Of a stretch of 25,130 bases of DNA, positions 14,018 to 23,384 are shown piece after piece. Positions within the stretch are counted from its first letter, which is position 1, and the number at the start of each line of letters is the position of its first letter. The position numbers and the translations under genes are program-made. The stretch comes from an uncultured Magnetococcales bacterium (GTDB taxonomy: Bacteria; Pseudomonadota; Magnetococcia; Magnetococcales; Magnetaquicoccaceae), in contig CAIWLA010000449.1 of the NCBI GenBank assembly GCA_903913345.1, positions 1 to 25,130 on the forward strand, written 5' to 3'. The notes beneath the pieces were generated by a model, which was not told the DNA's origin, ran no database searches, and saw only the letters and a program-made list of their open reading frames with translations.

Positions 14018-16519
14018 CTGCCAGGAGGCCACCACATCGGTGTGCGGCTCCCTCTGCTCCGATGGTGCACCCTCCTCCTGGCCAGCGACCAGGGGGACAG
14101 AATCGACCTTCTCCGCATCCCCCAGACGGAAATGGTGGACATCCGCCAGCAAGGACTGTGCCTGCTCCACCAGGGTCTGACTGGTGACGGCGGCATCATC
14201 GGCCAGTGAGGCATTCTGATGGGTAATCTGCTCTATTTCCGTCACGGCAATATTGACCTGCCGAATCCCCTCGGCCTGTTCCGTGGAGGCGGCACTGATA
14301 TTTTCCACCATGTCAGCCACTTTGGTGACCGACTCCGTAATCCGGGCCAGATTGAGGGTGACATGTTCCCCCAAACCACTCAAACTGCGGCCCAATTCCT
14401 CTTCCATGTTGCTCAATTTGGCGGCAATCTCCTGTTGCAAGTCGGCCAACAACCGGTTGGCCTGGTCCGCCGTCTCCGCACCGGCCACAATCTGCCCGAT
14501 ATTGCTCTGAATCAGGGCACCAATCTCCTTGGCCGCCTTGGCAGAACGGGAGGCCAGCTTGCGCACCTCCATGGCCACCACCGCAAAACCGCGACCATGC
14601 TCCCCGGCCCGTGCCGCCTCGATGGCCGCATTGATCGCCAACAGGTTGGTCTGAAAGGCCAGATCATTGATGACCGAGGTAATCCCGGAAATTTTCTTGG
14701 AGCTGGCCGAAATCCCGTACATCACACTCACCGTATCCCCGGAGGTATTCTGCACCTGTTCAAAAAAGCGTTGGTTGGCCTGTTGGATCTGGGCCACAAT
14801 CTCCTGATTGCTCCCCTTGGCCTGCAAGACTGTCTCCTGCAACTCCCGGTCCGCCGAGTCTGCAATCGCCTTGGCCTCCTTGCTGATCACATAGGCCTGA
14901 TTGGCATTGTCGGCATTCTGCTGCACGGTGGCCGTCAACTCCTCCACCGCCGCCGAGGTCTCTTCCAGGGCAGAAGACTGCTTTTCGGTGCGGGCCGCCA
15001 ACTCCTGGTTGCCGTCCGAAAAGGTTTGCGATGCGGTGACCACATGTTCCACCTGACAGCGAATGTCGCCAATGATCGCCTTTATATTGCGCAACGCCGC
15101 GTCATACCCACGGGCCATCGCCCCCAATTCATCCGGCAACGCCAGATCCTCGGCGGTCATCTGGGCGGTCAAATCATTCTCCCCCAACCGTTGCACCCCC
15201 GTGGAAATGCGCAGAATGGGACGAATGATGGTGCCGGACAACACCCGGATCAAGAGATAGCTGGCGAGCAGAGAAACCATGGAAACCATCAAAATCGCCC
15301 ACAAAATATGCTGGACCTCCTTCTGAACCGCCGCCTTTTTTTGCGCCTTCACCGCCTCAATGTCGTGCAAAAAGACCGCCGAACCCACCACCCAGTTCCA
15401 CTCCGTGAACCCTTGAATATAGGCCAGTCGCGGCTCCTGTTTGACCACACCCACCTGCACCAGTCGAGGCCAATCAAACTGCAAAAATCCAGACTCCTCC
15501 TCCTGGACGATCCGGTTCATCCGCACAAACAGGGGAACCTTTTTGCCATTCTCCTCGACCGTCGCCACCATCGCCTGCTGCTCCCCGAAGGGATAGTGAA
15601 AATCGGTCAGATCCTGCCCTTGCAACTCCGGCATGGTGGAATCCATCACCAGTTTGGGCTTGTCCGGTGTCTCTGGGTCCAGGGTGTGGATCCAAAAATA
15701 GTCCCCATTCTCCAAACCAAAGCGCAATTCAGAGATCATGCGTATCCGACGCCCTTTGACCTCCTCTTCCAGACTGCTCAGATAGGCCCCCGTACCCAGC
15801 ACCCAACCCCACGGCTTGAACAGGCGCACATAGCTCAATTTGGGTTGATACTGGCTCAACCCGGAGGCCGTGGGCTTCGGCCAGTCATACCCCACAAACC
15901 CCTCCCCTTTTTCCTGAACAATCCGGTTCATCTGTTGAAACATGGGGGTGGCCACATCAATACCGGTGGCATAGATGACGCCGCCTTTGTCCGGTCCATC
16001 CTGATAGGTCAAATAGGCGATATCCGTCCCGTTCAACGCCGGAACCGTCGGGTGCAGGATCATCCGGGGCTTGCTCCACTGCTCCGGGAAGGAGTGAATC
16101 CAGATATAACCACTCTGATCGGTGCCATACCGCAAGCCTTGCACAAACCGTTTGACCTCCTCCTGGGCGGCACGCATGGCCTCGCCGGGATTTTTTGCCT
16201 GGAGGGCCTGATGATATCGCTCTTCCATGTAGGCGTACACAACCCCCAGAGAACTCGTCAACTGCCCTTCCACCCGTTGCCGCAACCGTTCCCGGTCATT
16301 GGCATCGGCGGCGGATTGTTTCAGAACGGAGGTGATGATGCCCACCATATCCTTGAGGGATTGCTTGCGGCTCTGCAGTGCCTCTTCGGCATAGCGGGCG
16401 ACCTCCTTTTCTCCCTCGGTCATCACGCGCCAAGCCGAAAACCCGCCCTGAAGAATCACCGTGAGCAGGACTGTCGCCACCCCCAACACCATAATTTTGT
16501 CTTTGATCGTCATTTTCAT
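13994..16519 (-). CDS. methyl-accepting chemotaxis protein with tandem Cache sensor domains
   Basis: The 841-residue receptor has a first membrane helix at about residues 10-29 and a periplasmic region of some 370 residues. That region holds two Cache_2-like repeats: [21 protein letters not shown] with PALNGTDI, and [21 protein letters not shown] with PELQGQDL. A second membrane helix lies near residues 405-430, then HAMP and a signalling domain with the tip [20 protein letters not shown] and [15 protein letters not shown]. Cache sensors bind small molecules such as organic acids or amino acids; the ligand cannot be read here. AGGAGGGG lies about 12 bases before the ATG at 16519; the next ATG at 16513 is an alternative. 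It follows cheW by four bases. Its stop is at the edge of the toxin-antitoxin insertion. Confidence 0.93.
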   Translation of the reverse strand: MKMTIKDKIMVLGVATVLLTVILQGGFSAWRVMTEGEKEVARYAEEALQSRKQSLKDMVGIITSVLKQSAADANDRERLRQRVEGQLTSSLGVVYAYMEERYHQALQAKNPGEAMRAAQEEVKRFVQGLRYGTDQSGYIWIHSFPEQWSKPRMILHPTVPALNGTDIAYLTYQDGPDKGGVIYATGIDVATPMFQQMNRIVQEKGEGFVGYDWPKPTASGLSQYQPKLSYVRLFKPWGWVLGTGAYLSSLEEEVKGRRIRMISELRFGLENGDYFWIHTLDPETPDKPKLVMDSTMPELQGQDLTDFHYPFGEQQAMVATVEENGKKVPLFVRMNRIVQEEESGFLQFDWPRLVQVGVVKQEPRLAYIQGFTEWNWVVGSAVFLHDIEAVKAQKKAAVQKEVQHILWAILMVSMVSLLASYLLIRVLSGTIIRPILRISTGVQRLGENDLTAQMTAEDLALPDELGAMARGYDAALRNIKAIIGDIRCQVEHVVTASQTFSDGNQELAARTEKQSSALEETSAAVEELTATVQQNADNANQAYVISKEAKAIADSADRELQETVLQAKGSNQEIVAQIQQANQRFFEQVQNTSGDTVSVMYGISASSKKISGITSVINDLAFQTNLLAINAAIEAARAGEHGRGFAVVAMEVRKLASRSAKAAKEIGALIQSNIGQIVAGAETADQANRLLADLQQEIAAKLSNMEEELGRSLSGLGEHVTLNLARITESVTKVADMVENISAASTEQAEGIRQVNIAVTEIEQITHQNASLADDAAVTSQTLVEQAQSLLADVHHFRLGDAEKVDSVPLVAGQEEGAPSEQREPHTDVVASWQEKKPDFE

Positions 16520-16523
16520 TGGA

Positions 16524-17111
16524 TCAATCCACCCCTCCTGATGCGGGTGCAGCCAGATCGCCGGTTGTTTTGGCCAGCATCCCCTGTTTTTTCATCTCTT
16601 CCACCGAAAGAATCTTGTCCAGATTGAGCAATATGATCAACTCATTGCGCATCTCCCCCATCCCCTGGATAAATTCGGTATCCACATGATTGAACAGATC
16701 GGGGGGTGGAGAGAGCCGATCCTTGGGAAAAAAGAGGACATCCGCCACCGAATCGGCAATGAGGCCGACCAGCTTGGTATCCACATAGGCAATCAGGATG
16801 ATCGCCGTTTCGGAGTGGCCATAATCACCCGGTGTCATGCCAAACCGTCGGCGCAGATCCAGTACCGGCAGAATGGTCCCCCGCAAATTGGTCACCCCCC
16901 GAATAAAATCCGGCATATTGGGGACGGGAGTTGGTTCACTGTAGCGAATAATCTCCTGCACCTGCAACACATCCATCCCGAATTTTTCCCCGCCCAGACG
17001 GAAAGTCACCACCTGGATGCAATCCTTGACATTTTCCAGAAGCAGTTCGGTCTCTTCGTCCTCATCCAAATCGTCCAGGTCGGTGCGGTGCAAATCGGCA
17101 AGTCGCTCCAT
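16524..17111 (-). CDS. cheW: CheW coupling protein
   Basis: This 195-residue protein consists of a CheW domain with an acidic N-terminal extension of about 30 residues ([12 protein letters not shown]). Domain features are [21 protein letters not shown], seen as [18 protein letters not shown], then [25 protein letters not shown] and [12 protein letters not shown]. CheW bridges chemoreceptor tips to CheA. The acidic extension is longer than in enteric CheW. It lies between cheA and the Cache receptor gene in the operon. The ATG at 17111 has GAGGG about 10 bases upstream. Confidence 0.94.
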   Translation of the reverse strand: MERLADLHRTDLDDLDEDEETELLLENVKDCIQVVTFRLGGEKFGMDVLQVQEIIRYSEPTPVPNMPDFIRGVTNLRGTILPVLDLRRRFGMTPGDYGHSETAIILIAYVDTKLVGLIADSVADVLFFPKDRLSPPPDLFNHVDTEFIQGMGEMRNELIILLNLDKILSVEEMKKQGMLAKTTGDLAAPASGGVD

Positions 17112-17126
17112 GGCTGTTTGTCCCTC

Positions 17127-19301
17127 TCAATTGGTTGCCTGCCGGGTCAAGCCGTAAATGTCGAGCACCAGCGAGACCCGACCATTGCCCAGAATGGTCG
17201 CCCCGGCGATCCCTTCCACCAGCATCAAATTCTGCTCCAGATTCTTGATCACCACCTGATACTGGTCCACAATTTCGTCCACCAGCAGACAGCTTCGGTG
17301 CCCCCCCTCCTCCACCAGGATCAGCAAACCTTGTCTGGGATCGGTAATCGCCTGCTCAATGTTGAAGAGTTGATGCAGGCGCAGCAGCGGCAGATATTGA
17401 TTGCGAACCTTGACCAGTTCCCCCCTCTGTTTCAAGGTCTCAAACTGACAGAAACGGGGCTGCAGGGTCTCCACAATGGAGAGCAGAGGCACCACAAAAA
17501 CGCGCCCCCCGACCTTGACCAGCAACCCCTCAATGATGGCCAGGGTCAAGGGCAAGGCGATGCGAAACAGCGTCCCTTTGCCCGGCGTGCTTTCGATATG
17601 GATCGAACCACGCAAGGACTCGATCTCCTTGCGCACCACATCCATCCCCACACCACGACCGGAGATTTCCGTCACCTCCCTGGCGGTGGAAAAACCGGAA
17701 TGAAACAAAAACTGCAAAATCTCCGCCTTGCTGGGCCGATCCTCTTCGGAGAGCAACCCCCGCTCCCGGGCAATGGCCAGCACCCGGTCATAATCCACCC
17801 CGGCCCCATCATCCGTCAGTTCAATGAGGATGGAATTTTTGCGATTGGCCACTTGCAAAAAGAGCTTACCTTCCGGATCTTTGCCCTGTTGCTGCCGCAC
17901 TTCCGGCCTTTCAATCCCATGGTCCATCGCATTGCGGATCAGGTGGGTCAGGGGACCATTCAACTTCTCGACAATGGTTTTGTCAACCTCCGTCTCCTCG
18001 CCGGCAATATGCAGCTGCAACCGTTTGCCGCTGGACTCGCAAAAATCACGCACCAGACGCTTGAGGGGAAACAGAATACTGCCGACCGGCACCATGCGCA
18101 CCTTCATCGCCTGAACATGCAGCTCCTGCACAACGCGATCATGGTCATCCACAATTTGCCCCAGATTTTCCCCCAGCCCCAGACGTCCCCCCGCCTCTTC
18201 ATCCTGGAGGGCGAGGGTCTCATAACTTTGGCGCAGGCGGGTATGGACCAGGATGATCTCACCGATCAGGTTGATCAGGGCGTCCAGTTTTTGAATATTG
18301 ACCCGCAAGGAGATCTCCACCGGTTTTTTGACCGCCGCCTCGGCGGACCGCCCCACCGGGTGTGGCCGATCGCCGGTCGCCGCCGGGGATGGTGGCGGCG
18401 TCACAACGGGGGGTGGCGGTGACGGCGCGGCCTGGATGCGTGGATCGGCCCCCTCCGGCACCCCGGCCTCCATCCCCTCCGGTTGACCAATCCAGACCTT
18501 GCTCGACGAATCGGTGACGTGGGAATCAATGGCCAACTGATTGAGGATCTCCTTCGGCCCCCCATCGATCAATTCGATACGGACATCATGACCATCCAGA
18601 AAAAACATCAAGATGGTCTGCACCTTTTTCTGGGAGGCCGTCGTCTTGAGCAGCAGGGTCCACCACAGGTACAACTGACGGGGATCGTCCAGTTGATCCA
18701 GGGGAGGCACCGCATGGGGATGGGGAAAGACGAGCAGGGTGCCCAGTGCCTCCAGATCCTTGAGCAACACCAACGGGTCGGATTGTGTGGCCAGAAGGTC
18801 GGCATTAAAACGCAGCCGCACAAAAAAGGTGCTCACCGGTGCCGACCGAGGGGGTGGGGCCGCAGAGAGTGGTTGGGCAACCGGCCTGGCCGCAGGCGGG
18901 GCCACCCCCCCCTGATCAGCCAGTCGGGCAAACTGTTCCAGGCTGTTTTGAACCTGCGCGGCCTCCACGGCACCCCGACCGCAGGCCTCGTTCAGGAAAG
19001 ATTTCAGGCAATCCAGGGCACCCAACAGGGCCGAAATCAAGGCGGGAGAGACGGCCAGTTTCCCGGAACGGGCACCATCCAGCAGATTTTCCGCCTTGTG
19101 GGTGTAATGGGAGAGATCGGAAAAACCGGACAAACCGGCCCCCCCTTTCAGCGTATGAAAAGAGCGAAACAGGGCATGAACCCGATCGGCATCGTTCGGG
19201 TCGCTCTCCAGGGAGAGCATATCCTCTTCCATCTGTTGCAGTATCTCCTCCATTTCCTGGAGAAAAAGCTGCTGCACCTCGCCCACGTTGATGGTCGACA
19301 T
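17127..19301 (-). CDS. cheA: CheA chemotaxis histidine kinase
   Basis: The 724-residue kinase has the standard order. An Hpt domain carries phospho-acceptor H49 in FRSFHTLKGGAG. A P2-like domain occupies about residues 155-245. A Pro-rich linker (PSPPPPVVTPPPSP) precedes the dimerisation helices. In the ATPase domain the N-box is HLIRNAMDHGIE, G1 is DDGAGVD, G2 is SGRGVGMDVV, and GKGTLFRIALPLT follows. A C-terminal CheW-like domain ends in GNGRVSLVLDIYGL. All catalytic signatures are intact and there is no fused receiver domain. It starts two bases after the stop of the receiver-cyclase gene, which places that protein as a natural phosphotransfer partner. Confidence 0.96.
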   Translation of the reverse strand: MSTINVGEVQQLFLQEMEEILQQMEEDMLSLESDPNDADRVHALFRSFHTLKGGAGLSGFSDLSHYTHKAENLLDGARSGKLAVSPALISALLGALDCLKSFLNEACGRGAVEAAQVQNSLEQFARLADQGGVAPPAARPVAQPLSAAPPPRSAPVSTFFVRLRFNADLLATQSDPLVLLKDLEALGTLLVFPHPHAVPPLDQLDDPRQLYLWWTLLLKTTASQKKVQTILMFFLDGHDVRIELIDGGPKEILNQLAIDSHVTDSSSKVWIGQPEGMEAGVPEGADPRIQAAPSPPPPVVTPPPSPAATGDRPHPVGRSAEAAVKKPVEISLRVNIQKLDALINLIGEIILVHTRLRQSYETLALQDEEAGGRLGLGENLGQIVDDHDRVVQELHVQAMKVRMVPVGSILFPLKRLVRDFCESSGKRLQLHIAGEETEVDKTIVEKLNGPLTHLIRNAMDHGIERPEVRQQQGKDPEGKLFLQVANRKNSILIELTDDGAGVDYDRVLAIARERGLLSEEDRPSKAEILQFLFHSGFSTAREVTEISGRGVGMDVVRKEIESLRGSIHIESTPGKGTLFRIALPLTLAIIEGLLVKVGGRVFVVPLLSIVETLQPRFCQFETLKQRGELVKVRNQYLPLLRLHQLFNIEQAITDPRQGLLILVEEGGHRSCLLVDEIVDQYQVVIKNLEQNLMLVEGIAGATILGNGRVSLVLDIYGLTRQATN

Positions 19302-19303
19302 GA

Positions 19304-20713
19304 TTATTTGTGATCCATGGCAAAGACACCAGTCCAGTCGTCATCCGGCGGCTGTTTTTGAAACAGGGCACAACGGTCGAGATAAATCCGAGTCGCCCGG
19401 TCATCGGCCTCCAGGGTCAGGCACTGTTGGAAAGCGGTGATGCCCTTCTCCCATTCACGGGAGCGGTAGAGTGCCAGCCCCTTCTTGAAACGATCCGCCA
19501 CCTGTTTTTTGCGTTTCTGATGCGGTTCAGATCCGTTTTCGAAAATCTCATACACCCCGACCGCCTGCCCGCGCCCCTTGACCGCCACCAGGTCCAACTC
19601 CCGCAGGGCAAACTCTTTCTGATCCAGAAACCGGACCACGTCCTCGGAGACAATGATCGGACACCCATAAAATTTGGTCAGCCCCTCCAGACGGGAGGCC
19701 AGATTGACCGCATCCCCGATGACCGTGGAGTCCATACGGTTGTCATTGCCCAAGGTGCCCAGCATGACCGAACCGATATGAATCCCAATGCCGGTCCCGA
19801 TACCCGGCAACCCCTGTGCCGCCCGCTCGACATTGAGTACACCCAACTCCCTTTGCATCCCGATCGCCGCCCGCACCGCCCCCTGGGCCTGGGTCCGAAA
19901 ATGGCCGTCAAACAGGGCCATGACGGCATCCCCAATAAATTTATCAATGAAACCGTTGTTTTGCTCTATCGGTCGTTCCATGCGGCTTAAATAATCGTTC
20001 AGAAAGGCAAAGAGGGCGTCCGGGGCCATCCCCTCGGAAATCTGGGTGAAGGAACGAATGTCGCTGAAAAGAATGGTGATGGTCTCCGACGCCACCCGAC
20101 CAGCCCGAATGGTCTCCAACCCCCCTTTGGCAATACGTTCCAAGAATTGTTTGGGCACAAATTTTTCAAATACTTTTGTCATTACCGCCATGGCCTGGGT
20201 CTCTGCCAGTTGAATCCGGGTGGTTTTCAACTCCGCATAGGCCCGTTTTTGCTCTTCCAGTGCCTGGGCCAGATGGTGATTGAGTCGTCGGGCGTGGTCT
20301 TCCGCCTGTTTGATGCGGACCAGCACCTTGACCCGCGCCAGCAATTCATCGGTATGGAAGGGTTTGGGCAGATAGGCATCGGCCCGCAGGTCGGACAGCC
20401 CCCGGACCACCTCTTGAATATCATCCTGGGCGGTCAAAAACAACACGGGGATCACCCGCCACTGTTCGTCGGCCTTGAGGATACGGATGCACTCGTCGCC
20501 GGAGAGGACTGGCATGTTGCGGTCCAGGACAATGACATCCGGCCATTGATCCGGCTCATGGGCGCACAGAAAACGGACGGCTTCCGCACCATTCTCCGCT
20601 TCGTGGATGGTGAAGAGATATTCGTCGTCCTGCTCCAGGGTCTGTCGCACATGGTGTCGAACAGTCCGGGAGTCATCCACGGTCAAAATGTGCGCCGTTG
20701 CCGTGTTCACCAC
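19304..20713 (-). CDS. response regulator with class III adenylate cyclase output
   Basis: This 469-residue protein starts with an intact receiver domain (D13, D14, phospho-acceptor D64, T94, K117). A coiled-coil linker follows (about 130-185), then a class III nucleotide cyclase domain. Metal-binding Asps are D218 in FSDIRSFTQ and D262 in KFIGDAVMALF. K258 and T330 (DSTVIGDAVNLASRLE) occupy the purine-specificity positions in the adenylate-type pattern, and N337 and R341 are the transition-state residues. A TPR-like C-terminus (RFKKGLALYRSREWEKGITAF) completes it. The start is GTG at 20713 or 20710, behind GGAGAGAGAGG. As the first gene of the chemosensory operon, it is predicted to turn CheA phosphorylation into cAMP; cAMP over cGMP is inferred from K/T only. 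Confidence 0.9.
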   Translation of the reverse strand: MVNTATAHILTVDDSRTVRHHVRQTLEQDDEYLFTIHEAENGAEAVRFLCAHEPDQWPDVIVLDRNMPVLSGDECIRILKADEQWRVIPVLFLTAQDDIQEVVRGLSDLRADAYLPKPFHTDELLARVKVLVRIKQAEDHARRLNHHLAQALEEQKRAYAELKTTRIQLAETQAMAVMTKVFEKFVPKQFLERIAKGGLETIRAGRVASETITILFSDIRSFTQISEGMAPDALFAFLNDYLSRMERPIEQNNGFIDKFIGDAVMALFDGHFRTQAQGAVRAAIGMQRELGVLNVERAAQGLPGIGTGIGIHIGSVMLGTLGNDNRMDSTVIGDAVNLASRLEGLTKFYGCPIIVSEDVVRFLDQKEFALRELDLVAVKGRGQAVGVYEIFENGSEPHQKRKKQVADRFKKGLALYRSREWEKGITAFQQCLTLEADDRATRIYLDRCALFQKQPPDDDWTGVFAMDHK

Positions 20714-20783
20714 CCCTCTCTCTCCTGTGTTGACCCATCATGGAGCCTGCCTGCCAGCCCCCATCCACCCTCTTCCAATCTTC

Positions 20784-20845
20784 ATCATTTTAACTGACAG
20801 GGGTCCAGGGGATTATCCCCCTGGTGAAGGCCGGGGGCAGAGCCA
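20784..20845. repeat. single-hairpin copy of the intergenic palindromic repeat
   Basis: The segment contains CATTTTAACTGACAGGGGTC, then CCAGGGG-ATTAT-CCCCTGG. It resembles the reverse complement of the outer part of the 4093-4185 repeat (TCATTTTAACCTGTTAGGGG followed by the same hairpin). A GGGGGCAGAGCC tail takes the place of the GGGGCGAAGCC end seen elsewhere. Confidence 0.65.
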
Positions 20846-20940
20846 CCGTTTTGATTCCGCACGACCCAGCCCACCGCCAATCAATTGCGTGCAGACAAAA
20901 AGATCCACAGGGTCATGCTAAACCTCGAAGGGTCGAGCGT

Positions 20941-20970
20941 CAATGGGGGGTATTGCCCCCCAAACCATTG
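20941..20970. repeat. nested palindrome with TGGGGGGTATTGCCCCCCA core
   Basis: The core at 20944-20962 is a 7-bp stem with loop TATTG. CAATGG (20941-20946) can alternatively pair with CCATTG (20965-20970). A near-identical core, TGGGGGGTATCGCCCCA, occurs at 24994-25010. Both lie upstream of a gene start, so a second small repeat family or shared regulatory site is possible. Confidence 0.5.
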
Positions 20971-21047
20971 GTATGCTATTCTTTCGCCGTTGTTCAAGAC
21001 GGGGGGGGGAGGTTTTTTCTTGATGGATCAATATCCAGGATGACACG

Positions 21048-21473
21048 ATGGCAAACAGACCCCCAGATGACGCGCCTCTCCCTGCCCCAAGAAAGAGATC
21101 CCCCTTTCTGGGACAGCTCCTGCTGATTGTCTTTATGGCGGTCGTCACCCTGGTCGCGGTCAGCGGGTATCGGGATGCACTCCACAAGAAGCAGGAGGAG
21201 ATCATCCAGATGATCAGCCGGAAAGGGTTCGGTCTGGCGGACCCGGAAATCAGAACCCTCTACACAGAAGCCACCATGACCAGTTGGTTGCCCACCCTGA
21301 ATCACCTGCTGGCATCCCTCAGAAGCGTCCCCCAGAAAAACACGGAACAACTGCCTGACAATCCAGAAAAAGGCGGTTATATCGAATATATTGAACGACA
21401 CAATATACCGTTCAATGCGCAAGAGGCCCTGGAATGGCAAACCCGCAGCCTGCGCAAATCGGTGGCTCCGTAA
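21048..21473 (+). CDS. orphan single-pass membrane protein, function unknown
   Basis: The 141-residue product has a Pro/Arg-rich cytoplasmic N-terminus (PPDDAPLPAPRKRSP) and one membrane helix at about residues 20-40 (FLGQLLLIVFMAVVTLVAVS). A soluble helical region of some 100 residues follows, with no motif I recognise. The ATG at 21048 has AGGA seven bases upstream, and codon use looks normal, so I believe it is a real gene. It lies 104 bases before the HD-GYP gene in the same direction and may be co-transcribed with it. The N-in, C-out topology follows from the basic residues before the helix. No family name is offered. Confidence 0.65.
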   Translation: MANRPPDDAPLPAPRKRSPFLGQLLLIVFMAVVTLVAVSGYRDALHKKQEEIIQMISRKGFGLADPEIRTLYTEATMTSWLPTLNHLLASLRSVPQKNTEQLPDNPEKGGYIEYIERHNIPFNAQEALEWQTRSLRKSVAP

Positions 21474-21577
21474 CCGGCGTTCAATCCATATTTTTGCTTG
21501 CATTCTCGACGAAACAAGGGCACTCTCACCCGCAGTAGAAGACAAAGTGACGTTGCAGCCACCGTGCAGAGCGAGAC

Positions 21578-22855
21578 ATGTCCCAGACACCCACTCAGCC
21601 TGACTCCAAGACCATCAAAAAAATTCCAGTCACCGATCTGAAACTGGGCATGGTGATCAGTGGCTATGTCTGCGACTGGGGGGGAGACCCTGCCCACTGG
21701 GGACGGAAAACCATTCACCAACATGCCGAAATCGAAAAAATAAAGAATAACGGCATCGAGGAGGTATACATTGACACCGCCCTGGGGCCAGACGTGGTCA
21801 ATGCCCCCACCCTGATGGAGGTCCAGGCGGCGGCAGCCGAGGAGATCAAGAAAATAGCCCTGAAAAGCCCCTCATCCTCCCCGGCCCCGGCCAAATCCAA
21901 ATCCATGCAGGATGAACTGGCCAACGCCAGAAAGGTGACGAATCAGGCCAGAAAGGTGGTCGCTGGCGTCTTGACCGATGTCCGCCTGGGCAAACAGGTC
22001 GAGGTGGGACCGATCCGCGAGGCCGTGGAACACATGACCGAATCCGCACTCACCAATGCAGGAGCCATCCTCAGTTTGAGCCTCATCAAACGCAAGGATG
22101 AATACACCTTCATGCACTCCGTCAACGTCGGAGTCTTTCTGATGTCCTTTTGCCACACCCTGGGGCTGGAGAGGGAACAGATCGTCCAGGCCGGTATTGG
22201 CGGCATGTTGCATGATGTGGGCAAAATGAAGGTTCCTCTGGAAATTCTCAACAGTCCCAACAAATTGACGGATGCTGAGTTCGACTTAATGAAGGCACAT
22301 CCCAAATCCAGCGGTGACATGTTGCGGGAGACAGCGGATATCAGCCCGCTCTCGGTGCAGGTGGCGGAACAACACCATGAACGGTTCAATGGCAGTGGCT
22401 ATCCGTACAAGCTGGTCGGCCAGGAGATCGGGCTGTTCGGTCAGATGGCCGCCATTGTCGATGTATACGATGCCATCACCACCGATCGCAGTTATCACAA
22501 GGGGATGCCCAGTCACGATGCCCTGGAGAAAATGTTTGAATGGTGCAAACACCATTTCGATCTGCCCCTCTTCCAACAATTTGTCCAGTGTGTGGGGATC
22601 TATCCCGTGGGCAGTCTGGTCCGTCTGGAAGACCAGCGCGTCGGCGTGGTGGTCGAAAACCATCGCGAGGCGTTACTCTTTCCGGTGGTGCGCCTGATTC
22701 TGGATGCCAAACGCAAGTGCGCCATCGATCCCATCACCGTGGATTTGCTGGGGGTCAAGGAAAAGCCGTCGTTCCGCATTGCCGACCATGAATCGCCCAC
22801 CAAATGGGGCATCGATCCCAAAAAATATTTGCCCAAAGCGGAACTCTATCGATAA
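21578..22855 (+). CDS. HD-GYP domain protein with DUF3391, probable c-di-GMP phosphodiesterase
   Basis: This 425-residue protein begins with a DUF3391-like domain (KKIPVTDLKLGMVISGYVCDW, seen as PVTDLKLGMVISGYV) through about residue 100, then a linker and an HD-GYP domain. Key elements are H180 in YTFMHSVNV, H212 and D213 in LHDVGKMKVP, QHHERFNGSGYP with the GYP at 274-276, and D295 in IVDVYDAITTDRSYHKG. All metal-binding residues of the family are present, so it should hydrolyse c-di-GMP. There is no membrane segment. It is divergent from the chemosensory operon and may add a second nucleotide signal to the same neighbourhood. AGAGCGAGA precedes the start, a modest ribosome binding site. 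Confidence 0.92.
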   Translation: MSQTPTQPDSKTIKKIPVTDLKLGMVISGYVCDWGGDPAHWGRKTIHQHAEIEKIKNNGIEEVYIDTALGPDVVNAPTLMEVQAAAAEEIKKIALKSPSSSPAPAKSKSMQDELANARKVTNQARKVVAGVLTDVRLGKQVEVGPIREAVEHMTESALTNAGAILSLSLIKRKDEYTFMHSVNVGVFLMSFCHTLGLEREQIVQAGIGGMLHDVGKMKVPLEILNSPNKLTDAEFDLMKAHPKSSGDMLRETADISPLSVQVAEQHHERFNGSGYPYKLVGQEIGLFGQMAAIVDVYDAITTDRSYHKGMPSHDALEKMFEWCKHHFDLPLFQQFVQCVGIYPVGSLVRLEDQRVGVVVENHREALLFPVVRLILDAKRKCAIDPITVDLLGVKEKPSFRIADHESPTKWGIDPKKYLPKAELYR

Positions 22856-22898
22856 AAAAAGGGGGTGGTTGCCCAAGTGGATACCTGCTTTTTTAAAT
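22856..22898. terminator. possible bidirectional terminator between convergent genes
   Basis: The short gap between the HD-GYP gene and holC starts with an A-run followed by GGGGG and ends with a GCTTTTTT run. A imperfect hairpin with A/T flanks can be drawn, which would serve both directions. The stem is irregular, so this is tentative. Confidence 0.3.
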
Positions 22899-23381
22899 TC
22901 AACCGCTGCCCCCTCCCTGCTTTTGCCAACCCCCCTGAGGTGTCTGGGTCCAATATTCCATCCGGCAACCCAACGCCCGATAGTGCCGATAGCGGTCACG
23001 ACTGGCCGTCACCACGACGGGATCCCCCCCCCGCACAAAATCGACAATCAGGTCAAAGGCCATGGGATCCGGAACCAGGAGGGGGGTTGCCAACACCAGG
23101 AGGGTGGCCCCGTTGCGTGCATCCGGTTCCAGACTGATGAGAACCGGTTGCAACGCGGGATCGGGACCGTTCCACAGGCCATGCGGCAAAAAATGGTGCG
23201 GAGGATTGACCCAGAGGAGATCATCCAGACGTTGGGCCTGATGGGCATCTTTGGTCAACAGGCAAACCCGCAGACCCCGATCCCAGGCCTTGCCCAGAAT
23301 GCCCAGCAGGGCCGTCTCCAGTGGCATGGTGGCCAACTGATAAAAACGGACCGTGGGCGGTTCGGCATGGGTGCGGGCCAT
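22899..23381 (-). CDS. holC: DNA polymerase III chi subunit
   Basis: The 160-residue product matches HolC, which links the clamp loader to single-strand binding protein. Characteristic stretches are VRFYQLATMPLETALLGILGKAWDRGLRVCLL, seen as FYQLATMPLETALLGILGKA, then RLDDLLWVNPPHHFLPHGL and the C-terminal DRYRHYRALGCRMEYWTQTPQGGW. It starts three bases after the pepA stop, the classic pepA-holC arrangement in many proteobacteria. Length is slightly above the usual 145-150 because of a Gly-rich tail. Confidence 0.92.
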   Translation of the reverse strand: MARTHAEPPTVRFYQLATMPLETALLGILGKAWDRGLRVCLLTKDAHQAQRLDDLLWVNPPHHFLPHGLWNGPDPALQPVLISLEPDARNGATLLVLATPLLVPDPMAFDLIVDFVRGGDPVVVTASRDRYRHYRALGCRMEYWTQTPQGGWQKQGGGSG

Positions 23382-23384
23382 CTT

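Larger units (their letters stand above)
20714..21047. promoter_or_regulatory. divergent intergenic region between the chemosensory operon and the HD-GYP pair
   Basis: This 334-base gap separates minus-strand and plus-strand transcription units and must hold promoters for both. I find no convincing consensus promoter. A weak plus-strand candidate is TTGCCC at about 20954 with TATTCT 18 bases later. The region contains two palindromic elements, listed separately. No gene is supported in it. Confidence 0.4.

Noticed and set aside
14219..16627. 802-codon open frame on the plus strand opposite the Cache chemoreceptor
   Set aside because: The composition is low-complexity (His, Arg, Gln, Leu-rich) with no family motif, while the opposite strand encodes an intact receptor.
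20824..21126. 100-codon plus-strand frame crossing the divergent region
   Set aside because: It lacks a ribosome binding site, overlaps the repeat and the start of the membrane protein gene in another frame, and has no recognisable content.
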